Below are positions 42,736-52,656 of a stretch of DNA of 64,000 nucleotides, in pieces (within the stretch, counting starts at the first letter, position 1; each line of letters starts with the position of its first letter). The stretch is from Paenibacillus flagellatus (GTDB lineage: Bacteria > Bacillota > Bacilli > Paenibacillales > NBRC-103111): NCBI RefSeq assembly GCF_003217775.1, contig NZ_QJVJ01000006.1, positions 1-64,000 of the forward strand, in the 5' to 3' direction. The translations under genes were made by a program, and so were the position numbers. Below the pieces are notes generated by a model. It saw only the letters and a list, made by a program, of their open reading frames with translations, did no database searches and was not told where the DNA came from.

Positions 42736-44982
42736 TCATTCCGCGCCCGTCGCCGCCTCCTTGCGATAAGTGCCCGGCGTGTAGCCGGTATGCTTTTTGA
42801 AAATACGGATAAACGACTGGGGGTGCGCGAACCCGATCCGGTCGGCGATCTCCCCCGCGGTCAACGTGTCGTTCTCGATGAGCTGTATCGCCTGCTGCAC
42901 CCGCCGACCGTTGACGTAATCGACGAACTTGACCCCGAATTCCTCCTTGAACAACCGGCTGATCGTCGTCGTATGGAGGCCGAAACGGTCTCCCAGCATG
43001 CTTAAAGACAAGTTCGGATCCGCGTAGCGCTCGTCGATGAACGCTTTGATGTCTTGAAGAATGCCGGAATGCTTATTCGCTTCCCGCCATTGCTCGAGCG
43101 AATCCCACGTTGCCGCCAGCACCGTCCGGATCGTATCGCCGATTTCGCCCATCGTCTCGGCCATCCGCAGCGACTCCTCGAGGCGCGTGCTGTCCGCGAA
43201 CCAGGACGACAGCTGCTCCGGAGGAACGTCCGCCAGCTCGCGCTGAACGTGGAACAGCAGCATGTACGACAAATTCAGCACCTGTTCCGAGCCGTACCCG
43301 CCGCCCTGAAGCGAGGCGAGCAGCCGTTCCGTCTCGTCGTTCCAGCCCGGGTCGCCCATTCGCAGCAGACGGGCGATTTCCTTGACGGTTTGCAGCTCCT
43401 GGAGCAGCTCGGGGCGCAGCTTCTCCGGCACGTTCCGGTAAGGAATGACCCGGTTGAGCCCCAGCGTCATTTTGTAGGCGAGCGCTTCCTTGGCCCATCG
43501 AACGGATTTGGAAACGGTCGCGAAGCCGTCCGCTTCCGTTCCGACGCCGATCGTCACCGTAAACGGCAAATGCCGCTCGACCCATTCCCGAAGCGCCTCC
43601 AGCGCTTCCTCGACCGCCGCCGAATGCGCCCCGGGATCGCCCGTCCCGATGATGACCCCGCAGCGATGCTCCGCCAGCCAATCGGAGCAGACGGAATACC
43701 CCCTCGAGCGCAGCGACTCCTCCGCCGCCGTTTGAAGCGCATATTTCAGCAGCCTCCGATCCGCTTCGGGAAAGCGGTTGCAAACATCGGCGGCATAACG
43801 GTCGATTTCCAAAATCGTGCCGAGACACGGCCCTTCCATCGCGAGGCCGAGACGTTTCGATTCGCGGCGAAATTCGGCCGATTCGGGGTCGACGCGTCCT
43901 TCGGCAAACCGCTGGAACAGATGGGCGCGCTTGAACCGTTTGTTCTCTTCGTTCTCCTCGTTCAGCCGGTTGGAGCGGTCCAGCAAGCTGTCGAGCGCGA
44001 GGCTGATGCTTTGAAACTCGTCCGGCTTCTCCTTGGCGGAGGCGGAAGCAAGCGGCGCTCTCTGGATCGAGAGCGAGCCGATCTGGCGGATCAGCGATTC
44101 GACGGGCCGGTAATGGCGCCGGCTGACGTACACGATCCAGACGATCCCCACGGCGATGCAGAGCACGCCGACCCCGATCGACGTATACAGCGCCGGGACG
44201 ATCCACCCGGTTATGCCGGGCTGCAGAACGCCCCCCTCCAGCCTCCAGCCCGTGTTGGCCATCGTTTCGCCGGCCAGCCTCTTGCGGTCGTGCCCTTCCG
44301 GACGCTCCGGGACGGTGCCGGCGATCCGCCGGCCGCTTGCGTCCGTCAGCTCGAGATATCCGCTGGACGTATCCGTGGAACGGGCCAGCATCGATCGCAG
44401 CGCTTCGACGTCGATATTGACGACCAGCAGCCCTTTGCTTCGCAAGTCCGCGATTTTGGCCAACGAAACGATGCCGGTTGTTCGGTCCGAGAAGGGATCG
44501 TCCTTCCAATCGCGAAAATCTCCCCAGTAGAAGCCGTCGTACGAATCGAGCTTCCCGCGGATGTACGGCATATCGTGAAATTCGGACAGCGGACTCCGTC
44601 CGCCCGGCTCGAGCACGGTGTCGTCTTCCGGCTTGTACAAGTACAAGGAATGTACCATGGGCAGCCGATCCTGCATCTCGCGCAGGGCGAACGCCGCGTC
44701 GTACAACGGGCCCGGCTCGCTCCGGCCCGCCCGCTCCGAATGGTAGTAGGCGGCGATTCTCGGCTCCACGAGCACCATGTCGTTCATCGCTTCCTCGATA
44801 TTGCGAAGCGACTGCTCGAGCAGCTGCTTCGCGTTCCGCACCACGCTTTCGCTCGACCGGACGGCGGCCCGGTCCGCTAAGACGCGCATATTTTGAAAAC
44901 TGATCAAAAGCAACGTGACGCAGATGACAACGAAGACCGGCATGTACGAGAACAGCAAGCGGCGAAACCAGTTTCTCTTCAT
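42736..44982 (-). CDS. Membrane-bound AraC-family regulator with extracellular sensor
   Basis: A 748-residue one-component regulator. Helix at about 10-30, an extracellular Cache-like sensor, helix at about 270-290, HAMP-like linker, a degenerate cyclase-like middle, and a C-terminal AraC domain (LSLSMLGDRFGLHTTTISRL; AGEIADRIGFAHPQSFIRIF). Proteins of this type sense extracellular sugars and activate neighbouring polysaccharide genes. The ATG at 44982 has a GGGGGGG run six bases upstream, better than the TTG at 44988. It probably controls the PL8 lyase downstream and the divergent binding protein. Confidence 0.88.
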   Translation of the reverse strand: MKRNWFRRLLFSYMPVFVVICVTLLLISFQNMRVLADRAAVRSSESVVRNAKQLLEQSLRNIEEAMNDMVLVEPRIAAYYHSERAGRSEPGPLYDAAFALREMQDRLPMVHSLYLYKPEDDTVLEPGGRSPLSEFHDMPYIRGKLDSYDGFYWGDFRDWKDDPFSDRTTGIVSLAKIADLRSKGLLVVNIDVEALRSMLARSTDTSSGYLELTDASGRRIAGTVPERPEGHDRKRLAGETMANTGWRLEGGVLQPGITGWIVPALYTSIGVGVLCIAVGIVWIVYVSRRHYRPVESLIRQIGSLSIQRAPLASASAKEKPDEFQSISLALDSLLDRSNRLNEENEENKRFKRAHLFQRFAEGRVDPESAEFRRESKRLGLAMEGPCLGTILEIDRYAADVCNRFPEADRRLLKYALQTAAEESLRSRGYSVCSDWLAEHRCGVIIGTGDPGAHSAAVEEALEALREWVERHLPFTVTIGVGTEADGFATVSKSVRWAKEALAYKMTLGLNRVIPYRNVPEKLRPELLQELQTVKEIARLLRMGDPGWNDETERLLASLQGGGYGSEQVLNLSYMLLFHVQRELADVPPEQLSSWFADSTRLEESLRMAETMGEIGDTIRTVLAATWDSLEQWREANKHSGILQDIKAFIDERYADPNLSLSMLGDRFGLHTTTISRLFKEEFGVKFVDYVNGRRVQQAIQLIENDTLTAGEIADRIGFAHPQSFIRIFKKHTGYTPGTYRKEAATGAE

Positions 44983-45192
44983 CGTCAACCCCCCCGGATC
45001 ATGACTCTATTATTCCTTATGCCCCGGGCCAGCGTCAACAGCGCCGGCCCGCGGAAACCGGGTACGCCGCCGATTTCAAGAAATGTTCATGCCGCAAAAT
45101 ATGGTTTCTGTTCAAAGCGCGGCCGATCGCTTACGATGTGATTCGCACGACGATCTGACTTATACTTGTACAAAAGGGGATGAATACGCTAC

Positions 45193-46773
45193 ATGAAAAA
45201 AACATTATGGATCGCTTCGCTCGTGGCGATCGGCGCGCTCGCCGCATGCGGGAATCCGGACGACCCGGGCTCGTCCTCGAATCCGGCTTCTTCGACCGGC
45301 AACGAATCCGCATCGGGTAAACCCCATCTCGAGCTGAAATGGTTCGTGGACTCCCCCGCCAACGCCCAGCTTCCTTCCGGGGATGCGGACTTCGTAAAGA
45401 AAACGATCGAGTCCAAATTCAACGTTACGCTGAACGTCGAATATATGGGGCTGAGCGAGGATTACAACAAAAAAATCAACACGTACTTGACCTCGAACGC
45501 CCCGCCCGACATGTGGAGGGACGCCAACTCGGACGGAGGACAAAAGTATGCGCTGGACGGCCTGCTCGGCGACATCAGCCAATTCGTCACGCCCGCCAAC
45601 ATGCCGAACTATTTCAAATATTGGATCGACGAGGCGTCCCTGAACAATTATCAGGTGCACAACCAGTTCGTCCGCGCTCCCATTCCGTACAGCAAGGAAA
45701 TATACCGGGCATGGTACATCCGGAAAGACTGGCTCGACAAGCTGAAGCTTCCCGTGCCGAAAACGTACGACGACTATTTGACGGCCATTCGCGCGTTCTC
45801 GAACGACGATCCGGACGGGAACGGCAAAAAGGATACGTTCGGCTTCACCACCGCCGGAGGCGGCAGCGCCCTGGGCTTCGACTGGCCGGAATATATCAAG
45901 CACGGGCTGACGTATTCCACCTTTATCGAGAACAACAAGTTTATCGACTCCCAAACCGATCCGCGCAATCAGCAGGTGCTGGACGATATCGCCAAGGTGA
46001 TCGGGGAAGGGCTCGTCGATCCCGACTGGTTCCTGAACAAAAACCCGCAGCATATCGACAGAGCCGCGCAAGGCAAAGTCGGCGTCGTGCTCGGATCGAG
46101 CAAAGATTTCGCTTACGACTCGAACCCGCAAAGCCTGCAAAGCAAAACGAAGCAGCTGTTCCCGGACGCGAACTGGGTGCCGTTCACGCCGTTCGGGTCA
46201 ACCCCGCTTCAATCCGGCATCGCGCCGGGAAGCCCGTTCCTTTTCCACAAAAACGTCGTGGAGAAAAAGCCCGACAACGTACGGCGGACGACGGAAATAT
46301 TGGATTGGCTCGCCGGCGAGGAAGGGTTTCTGCTGACCCACTACGGCCAGGAGGGCAAGCACTATACGCGCAGCGGGAACAAAATTACGCTCAACCCGCA
46401 AACGTTCGAGGAAGATATCGTGAAGAAGGGGAACTGGCTCGCGATCTGGGACTTCTTCACCCCGGACACGCCGAACGTGTTCCAGCTGGAGGTCGTCGAC
46501 CCGCGGCAGACCGACCGGGACCGCGAAATCGCCAAAACGATCGCCGCCATCCCGACCGCCCCTTATCTCGGCACCAGCTTGACGCCGCCGCCGGGCTTCG
46601 ACTTGGCCGCCTTCCGCACGCGCCAGCGTCAGCTTCAAGTGAAAGCCGTCTTCGAGGACAAGTCCGGCAAAAATTGGCCCGTTTACTTGGAGGAGCTGCT
46701 GACCAAGTATAAAGGGAACGAGCTCTACAACGCCTACACCGAGCAAATCAAGGCGGCGGGCATCATAAAATAA
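45193..46773 (+). CDS. Extracellular solute-binding lipoprotein (sugar ABC type)
   Basis: A 526-residue lipoprotein; lipobox LAAC with Cys20, then a Ser/Gly/Asn linker. The family 1 solute-binding fold is seen (TYLTSNAPPDMWRD, RKDWLDKLKLPVPKTYDDYL, DDPDGNGKKDTFGF calcium-like loop), as in LplA-type oligosaccharide binders. It has no permease genes of its own; the permeases at 48967-50763 are paired with another binding protein. Divergent from the PL8 regulator, suggesting it binds lyase products. A weak TATACT at 45161 may be its -10. Confidence 0.88.
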   Translation: MKKTLWIASLVAIGALAACGNPDDPGSSSNPASSTGNESASGKPHLELKWFVDSPANAQLPSGDADFVKKTIESKFNVTLNVEYMGLSEDYNKKINTYLTSNAPPDMWRDANSDGGQKYALDGLLGDISQFVTPANMPNYFKYWIDEASLNNYQVHNQFVRAPIPYSKEIYRAWYIRKDWLDKLKLPVPKTYDDYLTAIRAFSNDDPDGNGKKDTFGFTTAGGGSALGFDWPEYIKHGLTYSTFIENNKFIDSQTDPRNQQVLDDIAKVIGEGLVDPDWFLNKNPQHIDRAAQGKVGVVLGSSKDFAYDSNPQSLQSKTKQLFPDANWVPFTPFGSTPLQSGIAPGSPFLFHKNVVEKKPDNVRRTTEILDWLAGEEGFLLTHYGQEGKHYTRSGNKITLNPQTFEEDIVKKGNWLAIWDFFTPDTPNVFQLEVVDPRQTDRDREIAKTIAAIPTAPYLGTSLTPPPGFDLAAFRTRQRQLQVKAVFEDKSGKNWPVYLEELLTKYKGNELYNAYTEQIKAAGIIK

Positions 46774-46786
46774 GAACGGCACGATG

Positions 46787-46822
46787 GAACGGGACGGCCT
46801 GCGCATGCGGGCCGTCCCGTTC
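46787..46822 (+). terminator. Hairpin after binding-protein gene
   Basis: GAACGGGACGGCC pairs with GGCCGTCCCGTTC. It is very stable but lacks a U-tract. Nothing else is seen in the 297-base gap apart from the promoter at 46991. Confidence 0.6.
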
Positions 46823-46990
46823 GTCTTGCCGCGAAAAGCCGGCCGGACCGCGACGCGCAAAAAAAAAATGGAACCGCTTCGCGGCAGCGAACGCCTAATA
46901 AACGGGACGCGGGATACGCGGGTCCGGCCTTCGTCGCACCGCCCGAACCGAGGCGCGCCGGTTGCCGCGTTTGGCGCGCGCGTCGCCCCG

Positions 46991-47019
46991 TTGCCCGGGC
47001 CCGTTTTTTTGCGTACAAT
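46991..47019 (+). promoter_or_regulatory. Sigma-A-like promoter for FAD oxidoreductase
   Basis: TTGCCC, 17-base spacer, TACAAT (47014-47019), 50 bases before the GTG start. Confidence 0.6.
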
Positions 47020-47069
47020 AGAGGCTAAAGTCCTGTTCTCGCGCAAATGTCGTCAAGGAGTTGCATCCG

Positions 47070-48905
47070 GTGAAAAATAAAGTTTGGATTGGGACGGCCG
47101 TCGTCCTGGCCGCCGCGATTTGCTGGGCGGGTTATCGCTATATCGCGGGCGGCAAGACGGACGTCGTCATCGTCGGCACGGAGCTCGAAGGGATGTACTT
47201 GGCGAAGCGCGCGCACGAGCTCGGGCTGCGCGTCGCCGTCCTCGAGCCGGAAGCCGCCGTCGGCGGACAGCTGCTCCGCGGCGAGATGCTTTATCTGGAC
47301 GAAACGTTCGACGATAAAGGCAAATCGCTGCTCCAAGGCTCGATCAAGGAGCTGTTCCGCGACTACTACGCCGGCCAGATCCGCAAGCTGGACGATTTCA
47401 CCCGCTACTTCCAGTCGTTGACGCGAGGCATACCGATCGTGACGCAGGCGGGCTTGACCGGGGCGAAAACCGAGAACGGCTCCGTCCGTTCGCTGTCGTA
47501 CCGGACGCCGGACGGACGCGAAAAGACGGTGGAGGCGGATTATTTCGTCGACAATACGGACAACGCCTCGCTCGTCCGGCTGCTCGGCGTCGAGCGGCTG
47601 CCCGGCCTCGAGGCGCTGTATCAGAGCCCGCAGCCGGAATATATGAGCGCGACGTACATGATGAAGTTCAAGGGCGTCGACTGGGAAACGTTTTACGGCT
47701 CGTTCTGGAAAATGAACAAAACGGAACGGATGACGATGTACGGGCCGGAGACGTACGTCGACGGCAACCTCGCCTACGGCTTCCCGCCGATCGTCGCCCG
47801 CTACGAGCCGCAAAACCCGGACAAGGTCAACCTGCGCGGGCTGAACATCCTCAACCAGAAGGACGGCGAAATCATCATCAACGCCCTCCAAGTGTACGAC
47901 GTCGACCCGAACGACCCCGAGTCGGTCCGGCGCGCGATGGAGTACGCCCGCGAGGAAATGCCGCATATCCGCGACCATCTGAGGCAGCACGTGACCGGCT
48001 TCCAGAACGTCGAGCTGAACGGCGAGCCCGCCTACTTGTACATACGCGAATATAACCATTACCCGACCGAACATACGCTGGAGGCGTCCGATTTGCTCGG
48101 CGGCGAGATGTTCTGGGACAACGTCAGCGTCGGCGGCTACTTTATCGACATCCAGGGGTCCCGCTCCAACCGGGAAGGGTTCGCCATCGGCCGGCCGGAC
48201 AAGTACGGCATCCCGCTGCGCAGCTACTTGCTCAAGGCGGCGGACAACGTCATCCTGACGGGCAAGCTCGTCGGCGCGACGCCGGTCGCTTACGGCAGCG
48301 CGCGCATCCAGCCGAACGGCTCGCTCGCCGCGGAGAGCATCGGCGTGCTGCTCGCCCGGCTCGAAGGCAAGAACGTCGGGCTGAAGCAGGTGACGCCGGA
48401 GATCATGACCGATTTCCACGCCCATATGAGGGAGAAGTACGGGATCGAGCTTCAGCCGGGCCAAGGAACGAACAAAATCGAAGGCATGTCCCCCGAAGAC
48501 GTCGCGGACTTGAACAAAGGCCATATCACCCTGCTCGCGAACAAAAACCAGGCGCGCACGCTGCCGTTTATCCGCGTCTACTTCAACAACGCCGAGATCA
48601 AGTTCACCGCGCACAAGCCGGTCATCGTCGACGGCAAGACGTGGACGCCCGTCGAGGAGCTGCTCCGCGCGTTCGGCGCGCAGCACATCCGCCTCGATCT
48701 CGACCGCGGCGAAATCCGGTACGCGCGCCGCGAAGAGCCGGACCGGATGCTCACGATCGCCGCCCCCCTTCATATTCTGAACAACCGGGTGCTCGTCAAC
48801 TTGCGCGAGATCAGCGATCTGTTCGGCTACAAGACGAATTGGGACAATTTGAATCGGATCGTCACGATTTACTCCGACGAGCCGGCAGCGCCGGCCTCGC
48901 CTTGA
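47070..48905 (+). CDS. Membrane-anchored FAD-dependent oxidoreductase with CuAO-N1-like C-terminus
   Basis: A 611-residue protein. A single N-terminal helix (VWIGTAVVLAAAICWAGYRY) acts as signal anchor. The FAD_oxidored Rossmann start is DVVIVGTELEGMYLAKRA; GTELEG stands for GxGxxG, a variant I associate with this family. A second dinucleotide segment (NVILTGKLVGATPVAYGSAR) closes the fold. Residues about 500-605 resemble the copper-amine-oxidase N-terminal (stalk) domain common in extracellular Paenibacillus proteins. The substrate is unknown. GTG start with AAGGAG nine bases upstream. Confidence 0.82.
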   Translation: MKNKVWIGTAVVLAAAICWAGYRYIAGGKTDVVIVGTELEGMYLAKRAHELGLRVAVLEPEAAVGGQLLRGEMLYLDETFDDKGKSLLQGSIKELFRDYYAGQIRKLDDFTRYFQSLTRGIPIVTQAGLTGAKTENGSVRSLSYRTPDGREKTVEADYFVDNTDNASLVRLLGVERLPGLEALYQSPQPEYMSATYMMKFKGVDWETFYGSFWKMNKTERMTMYGPETYVDGNLAYGFPPIVARYEPQNPDKVNLRGLNILNQKDGEIIINALQVYDVDPNDPESVRRAMEYAREEMPHIRDHLRQHVTGFQNVELNGEPAYLYIREYNHYPTEHTLEASDLLGGEMFWDNVSVGGYFIDIQGSRSNREGFAIGRPDKYGIPLRSYLLKAADNVILTGKLVGATPVAYGSARIQPNGSLAAESIGVLLARLEGKNVGLKQVTPEIMTDFHAHMREKYGIELQPGQGTNKIEGMSPEDVADLNKGHITLLANKNQARTLPFIRVYFNNAEIKFTAHKPVIVDGKTWTPVEELLRAFGAQHIRLDLDRGEIRYARREEPDRMLTIAAPLHILNNRVLVNLREISDLFGYKTNWDNLNRIVTIYSDEPAAPASP

Positions 48906-48924
48906 CGATCCCGCACGGCGACGA

Positions 48925-48959
48925 GGCCGGGGCCCCATGGACGGGGCTCCGGCCTTTTT
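48925..48959 (+). terminator. Terminator after FAD oxidoreductase
   Basis: GGCCGGGGCCCC pairs with GGGGCTCCGGCC (one mismatch), then TTTTT. It lies between convergent genes. Confidence 0.85.
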
Positions 48960-48966
48960 GCCGTTT

Positions 48967-49851
48967 TCATTCCTTCACGCTGCCCAGCACGACGCCTTTA
49001 ATAAAAAACTTTTGCAAAAACGGGTAGACGAGCAGGATCGGCAAGGCGGCGAGAAAAATTTGCGCCGCCTTGATCGTCCGGTTCGACAGCTCCTTCATCA
49101 GCTCCGCGTCCTGCTCGTCCAGGCCGCTCGTGTTCGTCTGGATGACGACCGTCTGCAAGTAGCTTTGCAGCGGGTAATGGTCCGGATCGCTCATGTAGAT
49201 GATGCCGTCGAACCAAGAGTTCCAGTGCCCGACGAGCGACAGCAGCGATATCGTGGCGATGCCCGGGGCGGACAGCGGGACGTATACGCGCCACAGCGTC
49301 GCCCAATGGCCCGCTCCGTCGATGAACGCCGCCTCCTCCAAGTCTCGCGGCAGCGTGCGGAAAAAATTGAGCATCAGCAAAATGCTGAATACCGGCACGG
49401 CGCCCGGCAAAATCAATGCCCATACCGTATCGAGCACGCCGGTCATCTTCATGATCATGTACAGCGGAATGAGTCCCCCGCCGAACAGCACCGTCACGAA
49501 GAAATACCAGACGTAGAAGGTGCGGAACCGGAACACGTTCGCTTCTTTGGCGAGCGGATAGGCGATCATGACCGTCATCAGCACGTTGATCAACGTCCCG
49601 AGCGCCACCCGCTTCACCGATACGAGAAACGACAGCAGGAACGCCTCCTTGTGCAGGACGAACGCGTACGCCTTCGCGTTGAACCCGACCGGCCACAGCT
49701 TGACGAGTCCGTTGCCCGCGGCCGTGCTCGAGCTGAACGACACGGCCAGGACGTGGACGAGCGGGAACAGGCAGGCGACCGCCATGGCCAGCAAAAACGC
49801 GTAATTGAAGCCGGCGAACAGCTTGCGGCCGAGAGACGGATATTCGACCAT
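48967..49851 (-). CDS. Sugar ABC transporter permease, LplC-like
   Basis: A 294-residue inner-membrane permease of the CUT1 group with about six helices. The EAA loop EEAAFIDGAGHWATLWRVYVPLSAP contacts the shared ATPase, which is not in this window (MsmX-like ATPases are usually encoded elsewhere). AAGGGGGGG precedes the ATG. It is the last gene of a binding protein/permease/permease operon. Confidence 0.92.
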   Translation of the reverse strand: MVEYPSLGRKLFAGFNYAFLLAMAVACLFPLVHVLAVSFSSSTAAGNGLVKLWPVGFNAKAYAFVLHKEAFLLSFLVSVKRVALGTLINVLMTVMIAYPLAKEANVFRFRTFYVWYFFVTVLFGGGLIPLYMIMKMTGVLDTVWALILPGAVPVFSILLMLNFFRTLPRDLEEAAFIDGAGHWATLWRVYVPLSAPGIATISLLSLVGHWNSWFDGIIYMSDPDHYPLQSYLQTVVIQTNTSGLDEQDAELMKELSNRTIKAAQIFLAALPILLVYPFLQKFFIKGVVLGSVKE

Positions 49852-49866
49852 CCGGTATCCCCCCCT

Positions 49867-50763
49867 TTAAAAAATTCGATAATTGACGAACCGATAAGCC
49901 AAATAGTAGGACGTCGAGATGAGCACGAGCGAGACGACCGATTTGAGCAGGCCGATCGCGGCCGCCGGGCTGTACTGCATGCCGACGAGTCCCATCCGGT
50001 ATACCATCGTATCGATAATGTCGCCGCTTTCGTAGACGACCGGACTGTACAGGACGAAAATTTGCTCGAAGCCGGCGTTCAGCACTTGCCCCAAGCTGAG
50101 CGTGACGAGCAGGACGACGATCGGCCGGATGCCGGGCAGCGTCACGTGCCACAGCTGCCGCAGCCTTCCCGCGCCGTCGATCGCCGCGGCCTCGTACAGG
50201 TTCGGATTGATGCCGGCCAGGGCGGCGATATAGACGATCGCCGAGAAGCCGAACTCCTTCCACTCGTTTGAGAGGACGAGCACGAACGGAAACCATCGGT
50301 TGTCGCCGAGGAAAAATACGGGCTTCAAGCCGAGCGCCTCGATCAGTTGGTTGACGATTCCGTCGGCGGGCGATAAAATGTCCAGCAAAATGCCGCCCAA
50401 TATCGTCCACGATAAAAAGTGAGGCAAGTAGACCATCGTTTGAACGGCCCGCTTGAACGTCTCCTTGCGCACTTCGTTCAGCAGCAGCGCCATGACGAGC
50501 GGCACGGCGATGCCCGCGGCGATTTTCATCACCGCGATGAGAAACGTATTGCGGAACACCTGGTACGTATCCGGCAAGCTGAACACGTACTTGAAGTTGC
50601 TCAACCCGACCCAGTCCGACCCCCAAAATCCTTTCGTCGGCACATAGCGCTCGAACGCCATCACGATGCCGAACATCGGAAGGTAATGGTAGACGAATAC
50701 GATCGCGAAACCGGGCCATATGAGCAGGTGCAAAGGCAGTTGGGCGTAAAAGTTGCGGCGCAC
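49867..50763 (-). CDS. Sugar ABC transporter permease, LplB-like
   Basis: A 298-residue permease with about six helices and EAA loop YEAAAIDGAGRLRQLWHVTLPGI. The N-terminal sequence LPLHLLIWPGFAIVFVYHYLPMFGIVMAF is typical of LplB. GTG start with GGAGAGGGGAG upstream; 15 bases separate it from the LplC-like gene. Confidence 0.92.
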   Translation of the reverse strand: MRRNFYAQLPLHLLIWPGFAIVFVYHYLPMFGIVMAFERYVPTKGFWGSDWVGLSNFKYVFSLPDTYQVFRNTFLIAVMKIAAGIAVPLVMALLLNEVRKETFKRAVQTMVYLPHFLSWTILGGILLDILSPADGIVNQLIEALGLKPVFFLGDNRWFPFVLVLSNEWKEFGFSAIVYIAALAGINPNLYEAAAIDGAGRLRQLWHVTLPGIRPIVVLLVTLSLGQVLNAGFEQIFVLYSPVVYESGDIIDTMVYRMGLVGMQYSPAAAIGLLKSVVSLVLISTSYYLAYRFVNYRIF

Positions 50764-50791
50764 CCCGGTATCTCCCCTCTCCGGCTCCGCC

Positions 50792-52468
50792 TTATCGTTG
50801 GTCGGCGTACCAGTCGTTTACTTCCTTCGTCACTTCGTCGCCGCCTTGTCTCTTCCAGGCGTCCACGAACTTGTCGAACTCGTCGATCGGCGCCCCGAGA
50901 ACGATTTTCGTAAACGTCTCCTGCTCCAGCTTGCTCAAATTCGGCATTTTGTCGATCATCGCCGGAGTCGGCGTCGTATAAAACCGGTTGGCGACGTACA
51001 GGTTGTTCTTGTAATAGTAGTCGAGCACCGCCCCCGACGAATTCGGGCTGTTCTGCGCGAACTCGCCCCAATACTTCATCTCGCCCTTCTCGTATTCCCG
51101 GATATGCCCGTAGACGACTTTCTCCTGCGGCCCGAGCTTGGACGCGTCGCTTTCGCCCTTCATGACGGCGGCGATGCGCCGGTAGACGTCGATATTGTGG
51201 ATGGACCGGTACATTTTGACCGGAGCCATTTGCCAGATCGTATTGTTGTCCGCGCTTTGGTTGTACTGCTCGTAGACGGCGTCGGACGTATTGAAGTAGT
51301 TCGTGTTCAGCCATAGTTCCAGCATTTTCAGCAGCGCTTCGGGATGCGGGGCGCCTTTCTTCACGACCCAGTAGTAGGAGAAAATGTTCAGGTCGTGCTG
51401 CGGGCGGGCCGGCTCCCCGTCGATCGACGGCATCGGGTACGCCTGCCATTCGACGTTCGGCGTGCTTTGCTGCAGCGGAAAGTTCGCCGAACCGCGGGCG
51501 CCGTAGAACATGCCGATCCGGTTGCCGCCGAAGCTTTCGTTCACCTTCGCGCTCGTCTTCACCGGAAATTCCGGGTCGAGCTGCCCGTCCTTGTACAGCT
51601 GCTGCAGCTTCGCGAGCGCCCGCTTCATCTCCGGCTGGATGCTGCTGTAGACGAGCTTGTCGTCCCGCTTGTCCTTGATCCAAATCCGGCTGTAGGCGTG
51701 ATAGCCGTTATAGATGCCGAACGAAAACGTGGAGTGCAGCGTATTGTCCATCCCGAGCCCGAACGTGTCGGGCTTGCCGTTGCCGTCGGGGTCCCGCTTC
51801 GTGAACGCCTCGGAGATGGCGAACACGTCGTCCAGCGTCTTCGGCTCGGACAAGTTCAGCTTCTTCATCCAGTCTTTGCGAATCCAGAGCACCGGTCCGC
51901 TCTCCTTCGCCACCCCGGTGAACGGGATCGCCATCAGCCTCCCGTCGATATGCGCCGACTGGAGCGGCTCGGGACCGGCCTCGTCCATGACGCGCCGGAC
52001 GACGTCGGGCGCATACCGGGCGTACGTGTCGGTCAGGTCCGCCAGCAAGCCCGCCTCGTGCAGCTGCTTGAACTGCGTCGGCGTCGCCGGGAAAAAATCC
52101 GGCAAATTGCCGGTGGCGATCATCAGGTTCGCCTTTTGGGCGTATTGGTCGGCCGGCACCGCCCACAGCGTCTTCACCTTGATGCCGAAATCGCGCTCCA
52201 GCCTGCGCGTCCACGGATTGTTGTTGACGTCGTCGCCGTTCGTATATTTCAAATTCGGGAACGTGTACGTGACCGTCGTCATCTCGATCGGCGGATCGTA
52301 CTTGTCCGGAAGCGCGGCCGCGGCGGCGTTCGGCTTGCCCGAGCCGCCTTCTCCCGCTGCTCCCGCGCCTTCCGGCACACCGTCGGATTGGCAGCCGGAC
52401 AGGGCGGATGCCGCCGCGAGCAGGAGCGACGTCAAATAAAGCGTCGATTTTCCAGTAACCGTTTTCAT
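50792..52468 (-). CDS. Extracellular solute-binding lipoprotein, LplA-like
   Basis: A 558-residue lipoprotein (lipobox LSGC, Cys26). Family 1 binding-protein features: NLMIATGNLPDFFPAT, IRKDWMKKLNLSEPKTLDDV and a DPDGNGKPDTFGLG loop. It captures an oligosaccharide for the two downstream permeases. A 28-base gap to the LplB-like gene makes one operon; a regulator gene lies 188 bases upstream. Confidence 0.92.
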   Translation of the reverse strand: MKTVTGKSTLYLTSLLLAAASALSGCQSDGVPEGAGAAGEGGSGKPNAAAAALPDKYDPPIEMTTVTYTFPNLKYTNGDDVNNNPWTRRLERDFGIKVKTLWAVPADQYAQKANLMIATGNLPDFFPATPTQFKQLHEAGLLADLTDTYARYAPDVVRRVMDEAGPEPLQSAHIDGRLMAIPFTGVAKESGPVLWIRKDWMKKLNLSEPKTLDDVFAISEAFTKRDPDGNGKPDTFGLGMDNTLHSTFSFGIYNGYHAYSRIWIKDKRDDKLVYSSIQPEMKRALAKLQQLYKDGQLDPEFPVKTSAKVNESFGGNRIGMFYGARGSANFPLQQSTPNVEWQAYPMPSIDGEPARPQHDLNIFSYYWVVKKGAPHPEALLKMLELWLNTNYFNTSDAVYEQYNQSADNNTIWQMAPVKMYRSIHNIDVYRRIAAVMKGESDASKLGPQEKVVYGHIREYEKGEMKYWGEFAQNSPNSSGAVLDYYYKNNLYVANRFYTTPTPAMIDKMPNLSKLEQETFTKIVLGAPIDEFDKFVDAWKRQGGDEVTKEVNDWYADQR

Positions 52469-52656
52469 TTCGAGCTCCCCTTCGGAATGGAGATTGTCGG
52501 AACACGCGGCGCGCCGTGATCATGGCCCGGGCCGGCCCGCCGATCGCATGTACCGTCCCCATCATAGGATGACGGCCGCGCGCCGCCAGCTCCGATTTTG
52601 CATATCATGAGCGCCGTTGAAGAATCCGCAAAATCGTCGATTGGCTGCAATTCGGT

